A DNA stretch of 28,581 nt from Bdellovibrionales bacterium (GCA_018266335.1 JAFEAR010000004.1:1-28581); one strand, 5' to 3'. Counted from the first letter of the stretch, positions 7,568-15,135 are shown. Notes: generated by a model from the sequence alone, not told the origin. Numbers and translations: made by a program.

Positions 7568-8353
7568 TCAAGCGCGGAGATCAAGTCGGCGTTTAAGCTC
7601 CTGCAGCAAATCCTTCGCCCAGAGCGGAAGACCCGCGCCATGGTGATCGCGAATCAGATCGGGCCGAAAGGTCGCCGTCAGCATGAGGGCCCGCTGAATC
7701 TTCCAATCGTTCATTTTAGCGTGATGGCCCGTGAGCAGGTCCTCGGGCACCAACTGCCCCATGAAGTCCCGGGGCTTGGTGTACTGCGGATGCTCCAGCA
7801 GGCCAGCCGAAAAGCTCTCTTCCCGGGCCGAACGATCGTCGCCCAGCACCCCAGGCATTAGGCGCACCACCCCGTCCGTAAAGACCAGCCCCGGCAGCTC
7901 TCCGCCCGTCAGGACAAAGTCGCCCAGGCTGAACTCCATATCCACCCACCGTTCCACAAAACGCTCGTCAACGCCCTCGTAGCGACCACAGAACACGGCC
8001 AAGCGGGCATCGGGGGTCTCGGCGAGCCATTCGGCAAAGACCTCGAACACGGGCTGCCCTAAGCGCAAACCCCGCGGGCTCGGATACAAAATTTTGAGTT
8101 TTTCGCGGTCACCGCCCACTTGGGCGAGCTGGGCTTCGGCGGCCCGGTGCAGAACGGGGGCCGTAAAGAGCATGCCCTGCTGCCCCCCAAAGGGCGTGTC
8201 GTCTACAGAGCGATATTTATCGTCGGAGAAACTACGCAAATCGGTCGACTCAAGCGCAAGCTTTCCTTGCACCTGGGCTCGCCGCAGAATGGACGAATCA
8301 AGCACCGAGCGCACGGCATCGGGAAAGAGACTCACGAGGTCGATGGTTTTCAT
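7568..8353 (-). CDS. trmD: tRNA (guanine-N1)-methyltransferase (TrmD)
   Basis: Methylates G37 next to the anticodon using S-adenosylmethionine, which prevents frameshifting. The 261-residue SPOUT protein begins MKTIDLVSLFPD. It contains the family blocks VDDTPFGG, CGRYEGVDERF, SLGDFVLTGGELP, PGVLG, LLEHPQYTKPRDF and TGHHAKMNDWK. The glycine-rich block after VDD reads GGQQGM, where many TrmD proteins have GGGxGM. The ATG at 8353 overlaps the rimM stop by 4 nt (ATGA), so the longer reading with an arginine-rich N-terminus was rejected. Confidence 0.95.
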   Translation of the reverse strand: MKTIDLVSLFPDAVRSVLDSSILRRAQVQGKLALESTDLRSFSDDKYRSVDDTPFGGQQGMLFTAPVLHRAAEAQLAQVGGDREKLKILYPSPRGLRLGQPVFEVFAEWLAETPDARLAVFCGRYEGVDERFVERWVDMEFSLGDFVLTGGELPGLVFTDGVVRLMPGVLGDDRSAREESFSAGLLEHPQYTKPRDFMGQLVPEDLLTGHHAKMNDWKIQRALMLTATFRPDLIRDHHGAGLPLWAKDLLQELKRRLDLRA

Positions 8354-8910
8354 CGGTCGTCGCGCTCCCCGTCGTTCTTTAGGTCCGTCCACACTTCCAC
8401 GCCCGGCACGATGAGCAGGGGCGGACTCGCATCGGTAGCCGGAACAAATCGCTCCACCCACGCTACGGGAAATTCAAAGTACTTGCCGTCCGGTTTGCGC
8501 GCCCGCAAATTCGTTGCGCCGGGGCCGACATCTTCGAAGGCTGAATACACGCCGTGCACGGTGCCGTGCTCATCGATGATTTGCGCGTTCTGCGCATCGC
8601 ACAGGTAAAATTCACCCGAAGGAAGCGGCGGAAATTGTTCGCGCGGAAGCGCTACGTAAGTGCCAATGGGTGGTGCCGCGTCTTGCCGGAATCGCAACAG
8701 CACGGCTTTGGCTTGTCCCCATTTTCCACCGAGGGGGGACACGGGACCAGAGAGGGGAATTTCGGTGAAGGGACCGTTCGGATGGGCCGCCAAGAATACG
8801 GAAGTGGGCGATCCAGAAAAAGCTAAACCCCCAAGACTGAACAAGTCAGCCTTGAGGGTAAGAATAGAATCTTTAGGGATTCCGTGATTACGCGTTAGCC
8901 GCGCCAGCAC
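8350..8910 (-). CDS. rimM: 16S rRNA processing protein RimM
   Basis: Assists maturation of the 30S head domain together with S19. The product is 186 residues and divergent, but position and pattern fit: an N-terminal LARLTRNHGIPKD (the family's GRI..aHGi..E region) and a C-terminal PRC-barrel beginning GEFYLCDAQNAQII near the middle. I place the start at GTG 8910, which overlaps the end of rpsP by 23 nt. Upstream residues in the same frame are rpsP read out of frame. No strong ribosome-binding site is visible, so the start is less sure than the gene. The KH-domain gene often found between rpsP and rimM is absent. Confidence 0.85.
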   Translation of the reverse strand: MLARLTRNHGIPKDSILTLKADLFSLGGLAFSGSPTSVFLAAHPNGPFTEIPLSGPVSPLGGKWGQAKAVLLRFRQDAAPPIGTYVALPREQFPPLPSGEFYLCDAQNAQIIDEHGTVHGVYSAFEDVGPGATNLRARKPDGKYFEFPVAWVERFVPATDASPPLLIVPGVEVWTDLKNDGERDDR

Positions 8911-9139
8911 TATGGGTGGCGACAACTTTTTTGAGGCGTTCAGAAGCTTGAGCTCCGAGTTTAACCCAGTGGTTGTAGCGTTCGAAATTGACGTTGAGCA
9001 CGTCTTTCTCGGTGCCAGGGGTGTAGGTGCCCAGCTTTTCGATAAAACGACCGGTGAGTTTTGCACCTTTGTCAGCAACCATGACTTTATAAACGGGGCT
9101 GCCCTTTTTTCCAGAACGGGCCAAACGAATCACGACCAT
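8888..9139 (-). CDS. rpsP: 30S ribosomal protein S16
   Basis: Small-subunit protein needed for 30S assembly. The 83 residues match the family from the first residue: VVIRLARSGKKGSPVYKVMVAD, then GRFIEKLGTYTP, and the NWVKLGAQ-type end (NHWVKLGAQASERLKKV). The ATG at 9139 has a strong GGAGG about 10 nt upstream. It starts the rpsP-rimM-trmD-rplS group, 87 nt after the ffh stop. That gap contains a TATATT hexamer that could serve a promoter, but I found no matching -35. Confidence 0.96.
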   Translation of the reverse strand: MVVIRLARSGKKGSPVYKVMVADKGAKLTGRFIEKLGTYTPGTEKDVLNVNFERYNHWVKLGAQASERLKKVVATHSAGAANA

Positions 9140-9226
9140 GAATTAAGTATCCTCCAAAAGGGAATAAACGAAGTCACGTCTTTGCCCCAAAAATATAGTC
9201 AAATCAAGCGTTAACTAGAAATCGGC

Positions 9227-10612
9227 TCAAAGCTTGCGGCCGAAGCCCCTGTTGCCGCCCTTTTTAAAGGGGTTCATGCCCGGCATTCCGCCCCCGGCCC
9301 CACCGGCCATTTGGGCAAATTTGCCGAACTGTTTCATCATTTTGCGGGCATCCAGGAAGCGTTTTACGAGCTGATTTACTTCCTGCACGTCGGTGCCCGA
9401 GCCGCGGGCGATGCGGCCCCGGCGGGAACCCGTCAGAATCTCCGGCTGCTTGCGCTCGGCCGGGGTCATGGAATCCAGAATCGCGTTGATGCGTTTGAGT
9501 TCCTTTTCCGTGTCCACCTTGTCGAGCTGGTCCTTGAGCGAGCCCATGCCGGGCAGCATCTTTAGCAAACCCGAAATCGGTCCCATGCGCGTGAGCATGG
9601 CGAGCTGATCGCGAAAATCCTGGAGCGTGAGCTCGCCCGGGTTACGCACCTTTTCGGTGGCCGCGAGCGCTTCTTCTTCGCTGATCACTTTCTGCGCTTT
9701 TTCCAGCAGACTCATCACGTCGCCCATGTCGAGCAAACGCGAGGAAATACGATCCGGATGGAAGGGCTCAAAGTCCGTCGGGCGCTCGCCCGTACCGATG
9801 AATTTAATGGGCTTGCCGGTAACGCTCACGAGCGAAAGCGCCGCACCACCGCGCGAATCGCCATCGAGTTTGGTAAGAATCGCGCCCGTAAGGCTCATGC
9901 GGCGGTCAAAGCCCTCGGCCACTTCAACGGCCTGCTGGCCCATCATCGCGTCGCACACGAGGAGCACTTCGGTGGGCTGCAACAACTCACGCAGCGCGGA
10001 GAGTTCGTTCATGAGGGCTTCGTCCACCTGCAAGCGGCCTGCGGTGTCGACGATGAGCACATCGGCGTTAACGTCGCCGGCTTCCTTGAGCGCGCGCCGG
10101 GCGATGTCGATGGGCTTTTCCGAAGGAGACGCGCTGAGCACGGGCACCGATTGTTTTTCGGCCAGGGCTCTGAGCTGGTCCATGGCGGCGGGACGGTTGA
10201 CGTCTACGCTGACAACGGCCGGGCGTTTGCCTTGCGTCTTTAGATGCAGGGCGAGCTTAACGGTGCTCGTGGTTTTACCCGAGCCCTGCAGACCGCACAT
10301 AAGGATAACGGCGGGCGGGGTGACGGCCAAATTAAGATCGCGGCTACGTCCGCCCAAAATTTGCGTAAGCTCTTCGGACAGAACCTTGAGCACTTGCTGT
10401 TCGGGCGAAAGGCTCTTGATGACGTCCTCGCGCAAACAACGTTCGCGGACGCGAGCGAGAAAATCCTTTACGACCCGAAAGTGGACGTCCGCTTCGAGCA
10501 AACCCGTGCGGATTTCGGCGAGCACAGCGTCGATATCGGCCTCGGAAACGCGCGAAAGTCCGCGCACCTTTTTGAGGGCCGTTCCTAGACGTTTTTGGAG
10601 ACTATCGAACAT
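9227..10612 (-). CDS. ffh: Signal recognition particle protein Ffh (SRP54)
   Basis: GTPase that with 4.5S RNA binds signal peptides and targets ribosomes to FtsY at the membrane. The 461-residue protein begins MFDSLQKRLG (helical N domain). The G domain has GLQGSGKTTST near residue 107, DTAGRLQVDEAL near 189 and TKLDGDSRGGAALS. The M domain has LPGMG, the RNA-binding SRRGRIARGSG and a methionine- and glycine-rich tail. The long upstream reading to 10903 was rejected, because those 97 residues have no family counterpart and overlap the HNH gene. No strong ribosome-binding site precedes the ATG. The HNH gene ends 64 nt upstream, so ffh may be transcribed through it. Confidence 0.96.
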   Translation of the reverse strand: MFDSLQKRLGTALKKVRGLSRVSEADIDAVLAEIRTGLLEADVHFRVVKDFLARVRERCLREDVIKSLSPEQQVLKVLSEELTQILGGRSRDLNLAVTPPAVILMCGLQGSGKTTSTVKLALHLKTQGKRPAVVSVDVNRPAAMDQLRALAEKQSVPVLSASPSEKPIDIARRALKEAGDVNADVLIVDTAGRLQVDEALMNELSALRELLQPTEVLLVCDAMMGQQAVEVAEGFDRRMSLTGAILTKLDGDSRGGAALSLVSVTGKPIKFIGTGERPTDFEPFHPDRISSRLLDMGDVMSLLEKAQKVISEEEALAATEKVRNPGELTLQDFRDQLAMLTRMGPISGLLKMLPGMGSLKDQLDKVDTEKELKRINAILDSMTPAERKQPEILTGSRRGRIARGSGTDVQEVNQLVKRFLDARKMMKQFGKFAQMAGGAGGGMPGMNPFKKGGNRGFGRKL

Positions 10613-10676
10613 ACTGGCGGCGAAGATATCGGCCCCGGCGGCCTTACGCAAGACGTTGCGGGCAAATCTTGAGCTT

Positions 10677-11615
10677 TTAACCCCGCCGCATGACCGCGGG
10701 GCCAAAGGCGGCAATTCCGCGCCGGAGGTTGCAGGAACCGCAGAGCAGTTGCAAGTTTTCGGGCGCGGAGTCCCCACCGAGGGCGAAGGGCCGCACGTGA
10801 TCGAACTGAAGTCTATGTGTCGAGCCGCAACCTGCGCATTTCCCGCCGGCAGCCTGCCAAACCGCGTGCTTCGTAGCCTGCGAAATGTAGCGAGTACGCT
10901 CACGCACCGTTTCGCCGGCGCCGGGTTTTGCAGTTTCTACTCCGGCGCCGGAGCCAGCAACCGTGGCGCGTGCGCGCTGCTTACCGAAGCGTTTTTCTTT
11001 CAGCGCTTGCGAACTAAGCTTGGCCATTTCCGAAACGAGTTGAGCGAGGCTCAGGGTAGAACCCTGCGGGCCCAGGAGCGAGCGGACTTCGTTCAGCTGG
11101 TTCTTGGTTTGAGTGTTTAATAAAAAGGTAACTTCTACATGATCGGGAGTAATCATGCGCTCGCGTTCTCGCGGAAGTGCCTCCACCGGGGAGATCTCCA
11201 GCAAAACCTTAAGCCCCTCGCGGGAGGATTTGTCCTCGAGCTTCGCGAGCACCTCGGTTTTCTGCTCGTGGGTCATCGTCAGCTCCGGCTGAGCTTTTTT
11301 AATTTCGCGAAAGAAGCTTTGCGCCTGGCAGATGTTTGTAAGACTCAGCGCACCCGATTCAATCTTGCTTGCCAGCTCGGGAATCTCGGTCATGGCTCGC
11401 ATCGCCTGAATGCGCCGCCCGGCCGAAGCCTCGGAGTAACTCAGCTCACGAACCGCGTATTCAAAAAGTGAAGGGTAGTGAGGCGAATAAAGCTTGCGCC
11501 GCTCAATCTCCTGCAAATGTTTCAATACTTCCAGCGTCAACGCGCACTCCCGCTGCGCCAGCGCTTTGATAGAAGAGAGAAGTTCCGAGTCCTTGAGCGC
11601 ACGAATCAAATTCAT
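10677..11615 (-). CDS. HNH endonuclease with N-terminal DUF222-like domain
   Basis: Full-length protein of 312 residues. Residues 1-205 are helical and resemble the DUF222/Bdellovibrio-type domain found before HNH nucleases. Residues 206-245 are a glycine/alanine linker, and 246-312 form the HNH domain. The domain has zinc-type cysteines C260, C263, C292 and C295, the D272-H273 pair and N296. All catalytic elements are present, so it should be an active DNA nuclease; target and biological role are unknown. The linker contains the repeated palindrome (10940-10953). The paralogue at the left edge is about three quarters identical over the last 73 residues. A possible extended -10 lies 6 nt before the ATG with no ribosome-binding site, so a leaderless message is possible. 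Insertion between the ACAD gene and ffh suggests accessory origin. Confidence 0.88.
   Translation of the reverse strand: MNLIRALKDSELLSSIKALAQRECALTLEVLKHLQEIERRKLYSPHYPSLFEYAVRELSYSEASAGRRIQAMRAMTEIPELASKIESGALSLTNICQAQSFFREIKKAQPELTMTHEQKTEVLAKLEDKSSREGLKVLLEISPVEALPRERERMITPDHVEVTFLLNTQTKNQLNEVRSLLGPQGSTLSLAQLVSEMAKLSSQALKEKRFGKQRARATVAGSGAGVETAKPGAGETVRERTRYISQATKHAVWQAAGGKCAGCGSTHRLQFDHVRPFALGGDSAPENLQLLCGSCNLRRGIAAFGPAVMRRG
10939..10954. repeat. Palindromic repeat, copy 2 (15 of 16 bases)
   Basis: CTCCGGCGCCGGAG at 10940-10953 is a perfect 14-bp palindrome. The outer pair is broken at 10954 (C where the other copies have T). It lies in the HNH gene linker at the position equivalent to copy 1. 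A shorter related palindrome, CCGGCGCCGG, lies 15 bp away at 10915-10924, within the same linker. Confidence 0.9.
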
Positions 11616-11621
11616 AAAAAG

Positions 11622-11630
11622 TGTATATCA
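11622..11630 (-). promoter_or_regulatory. Extended -10 promoter candidate for the HNH gene
   Basis: On the minus strand TGATATACA (TGn plus a five-of-six match to TATAAT) ends 6 nt before the HNH start codon. That would place the transcript start at the ATG itself. No Shine-Dalgarno sequence lies between. The -35 is poor (AAGTGC with a 16-nt spacer). Confidence 0.35.
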
Positions 11631-11845
11631 CGGCTTTTTCAGAGCACTTCCTGGGCGTTGATCACGTCGTCGACAGGATTAATCCTAAGCGCCCACACGC
11701 CTCACCACGCGCATTTTCCAAGCAGAAAAGATTTTTAAATTAAACGGGAGCATTAAAATCGCGTCCCAATCAACGTCGCGCACGAGAAAACGCGTCAAGA
11801 ACCATTCAAAATAATTATAAAATAAATTCGCACAACAACCTACGA

Positions 11846-11861
11846 ACTCCGGCGCCGGAGT
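11846..11861. repeat. 16-bp perfect palindrome, copy 3
   Basis: ACTCCGGCGCCGGAGT, identical over all 16 bases to copy 1 at 69-84, but outside any recognised intact gene. It lies 231 bp upstream of the full-length HNH gene and 112 bp upstream of the DoxX-like start. Confidence 0.9.
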
Positions 11862-11967
11862 GAGCGGCACGTTTATCTCGAACGCACAAAGGAAATATTG
11901 GGTTTGTGGAATGGCTTCCGTCGCTCTGCTTGCGCTTGGATCTTCGACTCGATTGCAAACACATTGT
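11848..11967 (+). pseudogene. Possible decayed HNH-domain remnant
   Basis: Read in the frame in which the palindrome spells SGAGV, as in both HNH genes, the following codons give FISNAQRKYW and, after a gap, GSSTRLQTH. The intact HNH gene gives YISQATKHAVW and GSTHRLQFDH at the corresponding places. The CxxC and DH residues are not preserved and the match is short, so this may be coincidence. The same frame runs without a stop into the DoxX-like gene. Confidence 0.3.
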
Positions 11968-11973
11968 AGAAAC

Positions 11974-12495
11974 ATGTCTCTTTCTCGAATCATTTTTTCT
12001 GGGCTGATTCTCGCGTTTTGTTTGTTTTTGATTGGCGCCGTCTCAGCTGTCGCCACGCGGAATGATAGTCGGCTGAAACTCGCCATACGGTATTTTCTTG
12101 GAGCCATATTTATTCTTTATGGCTTACAGAATTTCTTTCGGCTTCATCCATTTGACGTCCCAATCACCGGCGACATCCATTCGGTTAAAAGTGCGGATCT
12201 ATTCTGGTACTTCTTCGGGTACTCACAAGGCTATGTAGTCTACTTAGGCGCCATTGAGGTTATTTCTGGAATATTGATTATTATTCCACGTACATTTCGC
12301 CTTGGGGCGTTAGCCATCGCTGTTACCGCGACGAATATCGCCATTCTTGATTTCGTTTACAGCGTCGGGCCAGTCCAATATTGGGTCTCTTTTTTAGCTC
12401 TTCTTAGTTTCAGTCTAATAATTATGGACCGGCTACCCTACCAAACGGCCCTTCAAACGTTGATGACATCCATTAGCAAAGATTCGAGTTCGTAA
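11974..12495 (+). CDS. DoxX-like integral membrane protein
   Basis: Predicted inner-membrane protein of 173 residues with hydrophobic segments at about 7-27, 38-56, 86-104, 108-128 and 134-151. The block from FFGYSQGYVVYLGAIEV to the RTFRLGALAIAV stretch resembles the DoxX family. Those are small membrane proteins of mostly unsettled function, some linked to redox stress. I chose the ATG at 11974 (MSLSRII) because the longer frame back to GTG 11860 adds residues unlike the family. No ribosome-binding site is evident. It is the only complete plus-strand gene in the window. It is clearly AT-richer than its neighbours (about 46% GC by hand count over 12001-12480), and it ends 106 nt from the convergent outer-membrane gene. 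Recent acquisition is likely. Confidence 0.7.
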   Translation: MSLSRIIFSGLILAFCLFLIGAVSAVATRNDSRLKLAIRYFLGAIFILYGLQNFFRLHPFDVPITGDIHSVKSADLFWYFFGYSQGYVVYLGAIEVISGILIIIPRTFRLGALAIAVTATNIAILDFVYSVGPVQYWVSFLALLSFSLIIMDRLPYQTALQTLMTSISKDSSS

Positions 12496-12601
12496 ACTTC
12501 TTCTTTCTAAGCGCCCGGCCTTCAAGCTGAGCTAGGGATTCCGACTACAATTAAGGAACATGGTCGCAATATGGCGCCAATGCATATTGAGGCCACGCAA
12601 C

Positions 12602-13330
12602 TCAGTCGCTAGCGCTGCCGTCGCCGAAGGCGCCGAAGAAGACGTTCGCGGAGAGGGCCACTTGCATGGTGTTGACCGTCGATTCGGCCCCCAAATTGTT
12701 CATCTTATGGATGAAGTCCCGTAGCTCGAGACGAAAGGCCCACCGACTCGGCATGGTGAAGCGCAGGCCGGTGGCCAAACTCAAAGCCGTGCGGTTTGTA
12801 AGATCACCTTTCGTGCCATCCAGCACGAAGGCGCGGTCCCGCAGCAGTCCCACCCCCGCACCCATGTAGACATCGAAGTGTGCCACCGATTGCTCGGTGA
12901 TGTGCATTTTGGAGTAGAAGGGACTGAAAAGGTAAGACGCCGCAAAAACCTGCTCGGGTACTTCGATGCTCAGGCTCTGCGAATTTTTATAGGGATTGGC
13001 CACGAGTTCGTTCTTCACGAAGTTACCCATTTTGCCCTTCGCGTAGCCAAAGTACAGCGGCTCAATCGCGTGGCGCATGTTGATGTGGTACGTGAGCGAG
13101 CCCGTGAAGGCGTAGTAGTTCATGAGCGAAGATATCGGCGAGTACGCTACGCCCGCGCCGAGTTCCAGTTTGCCGTCGCGGGCGAAGAGGGGCTTCAGCA
13201 CGGCCGTGTTCGATCCGTACTGGGTGTCGACTTTGTAAGCATCCACCGCGCTGGGGGGCAGCGACTGCGCACCGGCCGAGAAGGCCACCAGAGTGCCGAG
13301 AATTCCGAGGGTACGCGACATAGTCTTCAT
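12602..13330 (-). CDS. Outer-membrane beta-barrel domain protein
   Basis: Protein of 242 residues with a signal peptide of about 22 residues (MKTMSRTLGI... ending AGAQS). The mature part has alternating amphipathic strands: GVAYSPISSLMNYYAFTG, then SLTYHIN with HAIEPLY, and later SLATGLRFTMP, FRLELRDFIH and the MQVALSANVFFG end. This pattern resembles the small outer-membrane barrel family common in Myxococcota and Bdellovibrionota. The function is unknown. The ATG shares its A with the TGA of the acyl-CoA dehydrogenase gene (TGATG), so translation is coupled to it, an odd pairing of a metabolic enzyme and a surface protein. The stop faces the DoxX-like gene across 106 nt with no visible terminator. 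Confidence 0.75.
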   Translation of the reverse strand: MKTMSRTLGILGTLVAFSAGAQSLPPSAVDAYKVDTQYGSNTAVLKPLFARDGKLELGAGVAYSPISSLMNYYAFTGSLTYHINMRHAIEPLYFGYAKGKMGNFVKNELVANPYKNSQSLSIEVPEQVFAASYLFSPFYSKMHITEQSVAHFDVYMGAGVGLLRDRAFVLDGTKGDLTNRTALSLATGLRFTMPSRWAFRLELRDFIHKMNNLGAESTVNTMQVALSANVFFGAFGDGSASD

Positions 13331-15129
13331 CAGAGAACTCCTTCGTAACGGTAACCAGCGGCTTCGTAAGCCTTGGCAGCGATGTCCTTAAGGACTTCAT
13401 CGTTGTTGTTGTCGAACGATTTAACGGTCGAACGCACGCGGTAGTGCGCCTTATGAAAGAATGCCTGCGCAATTTGCAATTCACCCAGCGCCGCCTCGGT
13501 GCCTTTCACTTCGATGGCCCGCGTGACCCGACTCAAAACGCAGGCCATGCCGTAAAGATCGATGGTGACGTCCGCCACGCGTTTGAGGGCAAATTGCATT
13601 TCGATGATTTTCTTACCGTGCTTCCAGAAGAGCTTGCGCACGTTGTATTCCAAATCGCTAACGTGCTGCTCGAGCAGGGCCGCTTCTTTCTTGAGGAGCG
13701 GATGCGCCCGGGTGATGCTGCGGGCAAACATTTCGTTCACGCCCTGCGGGAGCACCAGCCGGAGCATTTCCTTACGGGAATCACGCAGCAGGCCGTAGCT
13801 CTTGAGCGGCGTGCGCAGCGCCGAAGCAATTTCCTTCATTTGCTCGCCCGGCCCCTGCATGCCCGAGAGGGCCAGGAAGAGACGCAAAATCTCGTTCGTG
13901 CCTTCGAAGATCAAGTTAATGCGCGTGTCGCGCAATGCTTGTTCGTAGGGATACTCTTGCATGTAGCCCAGGCCGCCCGCGATCTGCAGCGACTCGTTCA
14001 CCGAGCGCCAGCACGCCTCGGAGCCGAACACTTTGCACACGGCACTTTCTACGGAGTAGTCCTCTTCCCCACGATCCACCATGGCCGTGGTCATGTACGT
14101 GATGGACTCGGCCACGTAGGTGTCGATGACCATGTCGGCGATCTTCATTTTGATCATGCCGAATTCACCGATGCTCTGACCGAACTGTTTGCGCTCCTGC
14201 GCGTGCGCTACGGAAAACTTGAGCAGCTTTTTCATACCGCCCACCGAACCGGCGGCCAGACCCATGCGGCCGCTGTTCAGAATTTCCATGGCGAGTTTGA
14301 AACCCCGCCCTTCCTCGCCCAGCAAATTGCTCGCCGGAATTTCTACGTTGTCGAAGAAGAGCGCCACGGTGCTGGAGCCCTTGATACCGAGTTTCTTTTC
14401 TTCGGGTCCACGCGTGAAGCCCTTGGCGTTGCCGTCCACGATGAAGGCCGACACCCGCGGAGCCGTAGTGCCATTGCGCGTGGTTTCGGTTTTTGCGAAG
14501 ACCGTAAAGACATCGGCGAAACCGCCGTTGGTGATCCAAAGCTTGGAACCGTTCAGAATCCACTTGTCGCCCACGCGCTTGGCTTCGGTCTTCATGCTCT
14601 GCGCATCCGAACCCGAGCCCTGCTCGGTGAGCGCGAAGGCCGCAATTTTTTTTCCGGTGGCGAGGTCCGGCAGATAACGGCGCTTTTGCTCTTCACTCGC
14701 CGCCAGGAGAATGCCCTTCAGTCCGATGCTCTGGTGCGCGCCCACGGTAACGGCAATGGAACCATCAATGCCCGCGAGGCACTCAACCATGCGCGCGTAG
14801 GCCGTGGCCGAAAGTCCGAGCCCGCCGTACTCCTGCGGAATGAGCATGCCAAAGAGCCCCAGGTCCTTCAGCCCCTGCATGATTTCAGGCGAGAGCGTGC
14901 CGGCTTCGTCGATTTTTTTGGTATCGATGTGGTCTTTGGCGAATTTTTCTACCGTTTCGATGATCATGCGCACCGACTCGGCTTCTTCGCGTGGCATCTC
15001 GGGAAAAGGAAAAATCTGCTCGTCCTGAATCAAGCCACTAAAAAGCCCCTTCGCAAACGAAGGTTTACCGTGATCCTCGCCCAACGGCTCGGTGGGCGAA
15101 GTTTTGGTGGGATCGCGGTGGGTGGACAT
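13330..15129 (-). CDS. Acyl-CoA dehydrogenase, VLCAD/ACAD9-like
   Basis: FAD enzyme that introduces the alpha-beta double bond in acyl-CoA during beta-oxidation. At 599 residues it is longer than the usual 380, because a C-terminal helical extension of about 180 residues follows the core, as in very-long-chain enzymes. Core landmarks are FGMLIPQEYGGLGLS near 93, FALTEQGSGSDA near 165, WITNGG near 198, GRMGLAAGSVGG, ERKQFG at 312-317, QIAGGLGYM near 382, and FEGTNEILR with the likely catalytic base E409. Substrate length is inferred from the architecture only. A perfect TATAAT ends 6 nt before the ATG, with a large inverted repeat upstream and no Shine-Dalgarno, so it probably has its own promoter. 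It overlaps the outer-membrane gene by one base. Confidence 0.9.
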   Translation of the reverse strand: MSTHRDPTKTSPTEPLGEDHGKPSFAKGLFSGLIQDEQIFPFPEMPREEAESVRMIIETVEKFAKDHIDTKKIDEAGTLSPEIMQGLKDLGLFGMLIPQEYGGLGLSATAYARMVECLAGIDGSIAVTVGAHQSIGLKGILLAASEEQKRRYLPDLATGKKIAAFALTEQGSGSDAQSMKTEAKRVGDKWILNGSKLWITNGGFADVFTVFAKTETTRNGTTAPRVSAFIVDGNAKGFTRGPEEKKLGIKGSSTVALFFDNVEIPASNLLGEEGRGFKLAMEILNSGRMGLAAGSVGGMKKLLKFSVAHAQERKQFGQSIGEFGMIKMKIADMVIDTYVAESITYMTTAMVDRGEEDYSVESAVCKVFGSEACWRSVNESLQIAGGLGYMQEYPYEQALRDTRINLIFEGTNEILRLFLALSGMQGPGEQMKEIASALRTPLKSYGLLRDSRKEMLRLVLPQGVNEMFARSITRAHPLLKKEAALLEQHVSDLEYNVRKLFWKHGKKIIEMQFALKRVADVTIDLYGMACVLSRVTRAIEVKGTEAALGELQIAQAFFHKAHYRVRSTVKSFDNNNDEVLKDIAAKAYEAAGYRYEGVL

Positions 15130-15135
15130 ACCAAG

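Larger units (their letters stand above)
11616..11973. other. 358-nt AT-richer intergenic region between two divergent genes
   Basis: This region separates the start of the HNH gene from the start of the DoxX-like gene. It contains an AT-rich tract (about 11716-11830), a 12-bp palindrome AGGATTAATCCT at 11675-11686, the third copy of the HNH palindrome (11846-11861), and sequence after it that may be an HNH relic. No tRNA-like or other RNA gene was seen. Confidence 0.6.

Noticed and set aside
9140..9226. Promoter for rpsP with TATATT as -10
   Set aside because: No acceptable -35 at proper spacing; too weak to list as a feature.
9627..11120. 497-codon plus-strand open frame across ffh and the HNH gene
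   Set aside because: Antisense to two recognised genes; Ser/Arg-rich translation with no domain.
11685..12107. 140-codon minus-strand open frame opposite the DoxX-like region
   Set aside because: No family resemblance, no ribosome-binding site, and it conflicts with the membrane gene, whose transmembrane pattern is convincing.
12496..12601. Bidirectional terminator between the convergent DoxX-like and outer-membrane genes
   Set aside because: Only short palindromes (TGGCGCCA, AATGCATATT) are present, with no stable stem plus T-run.
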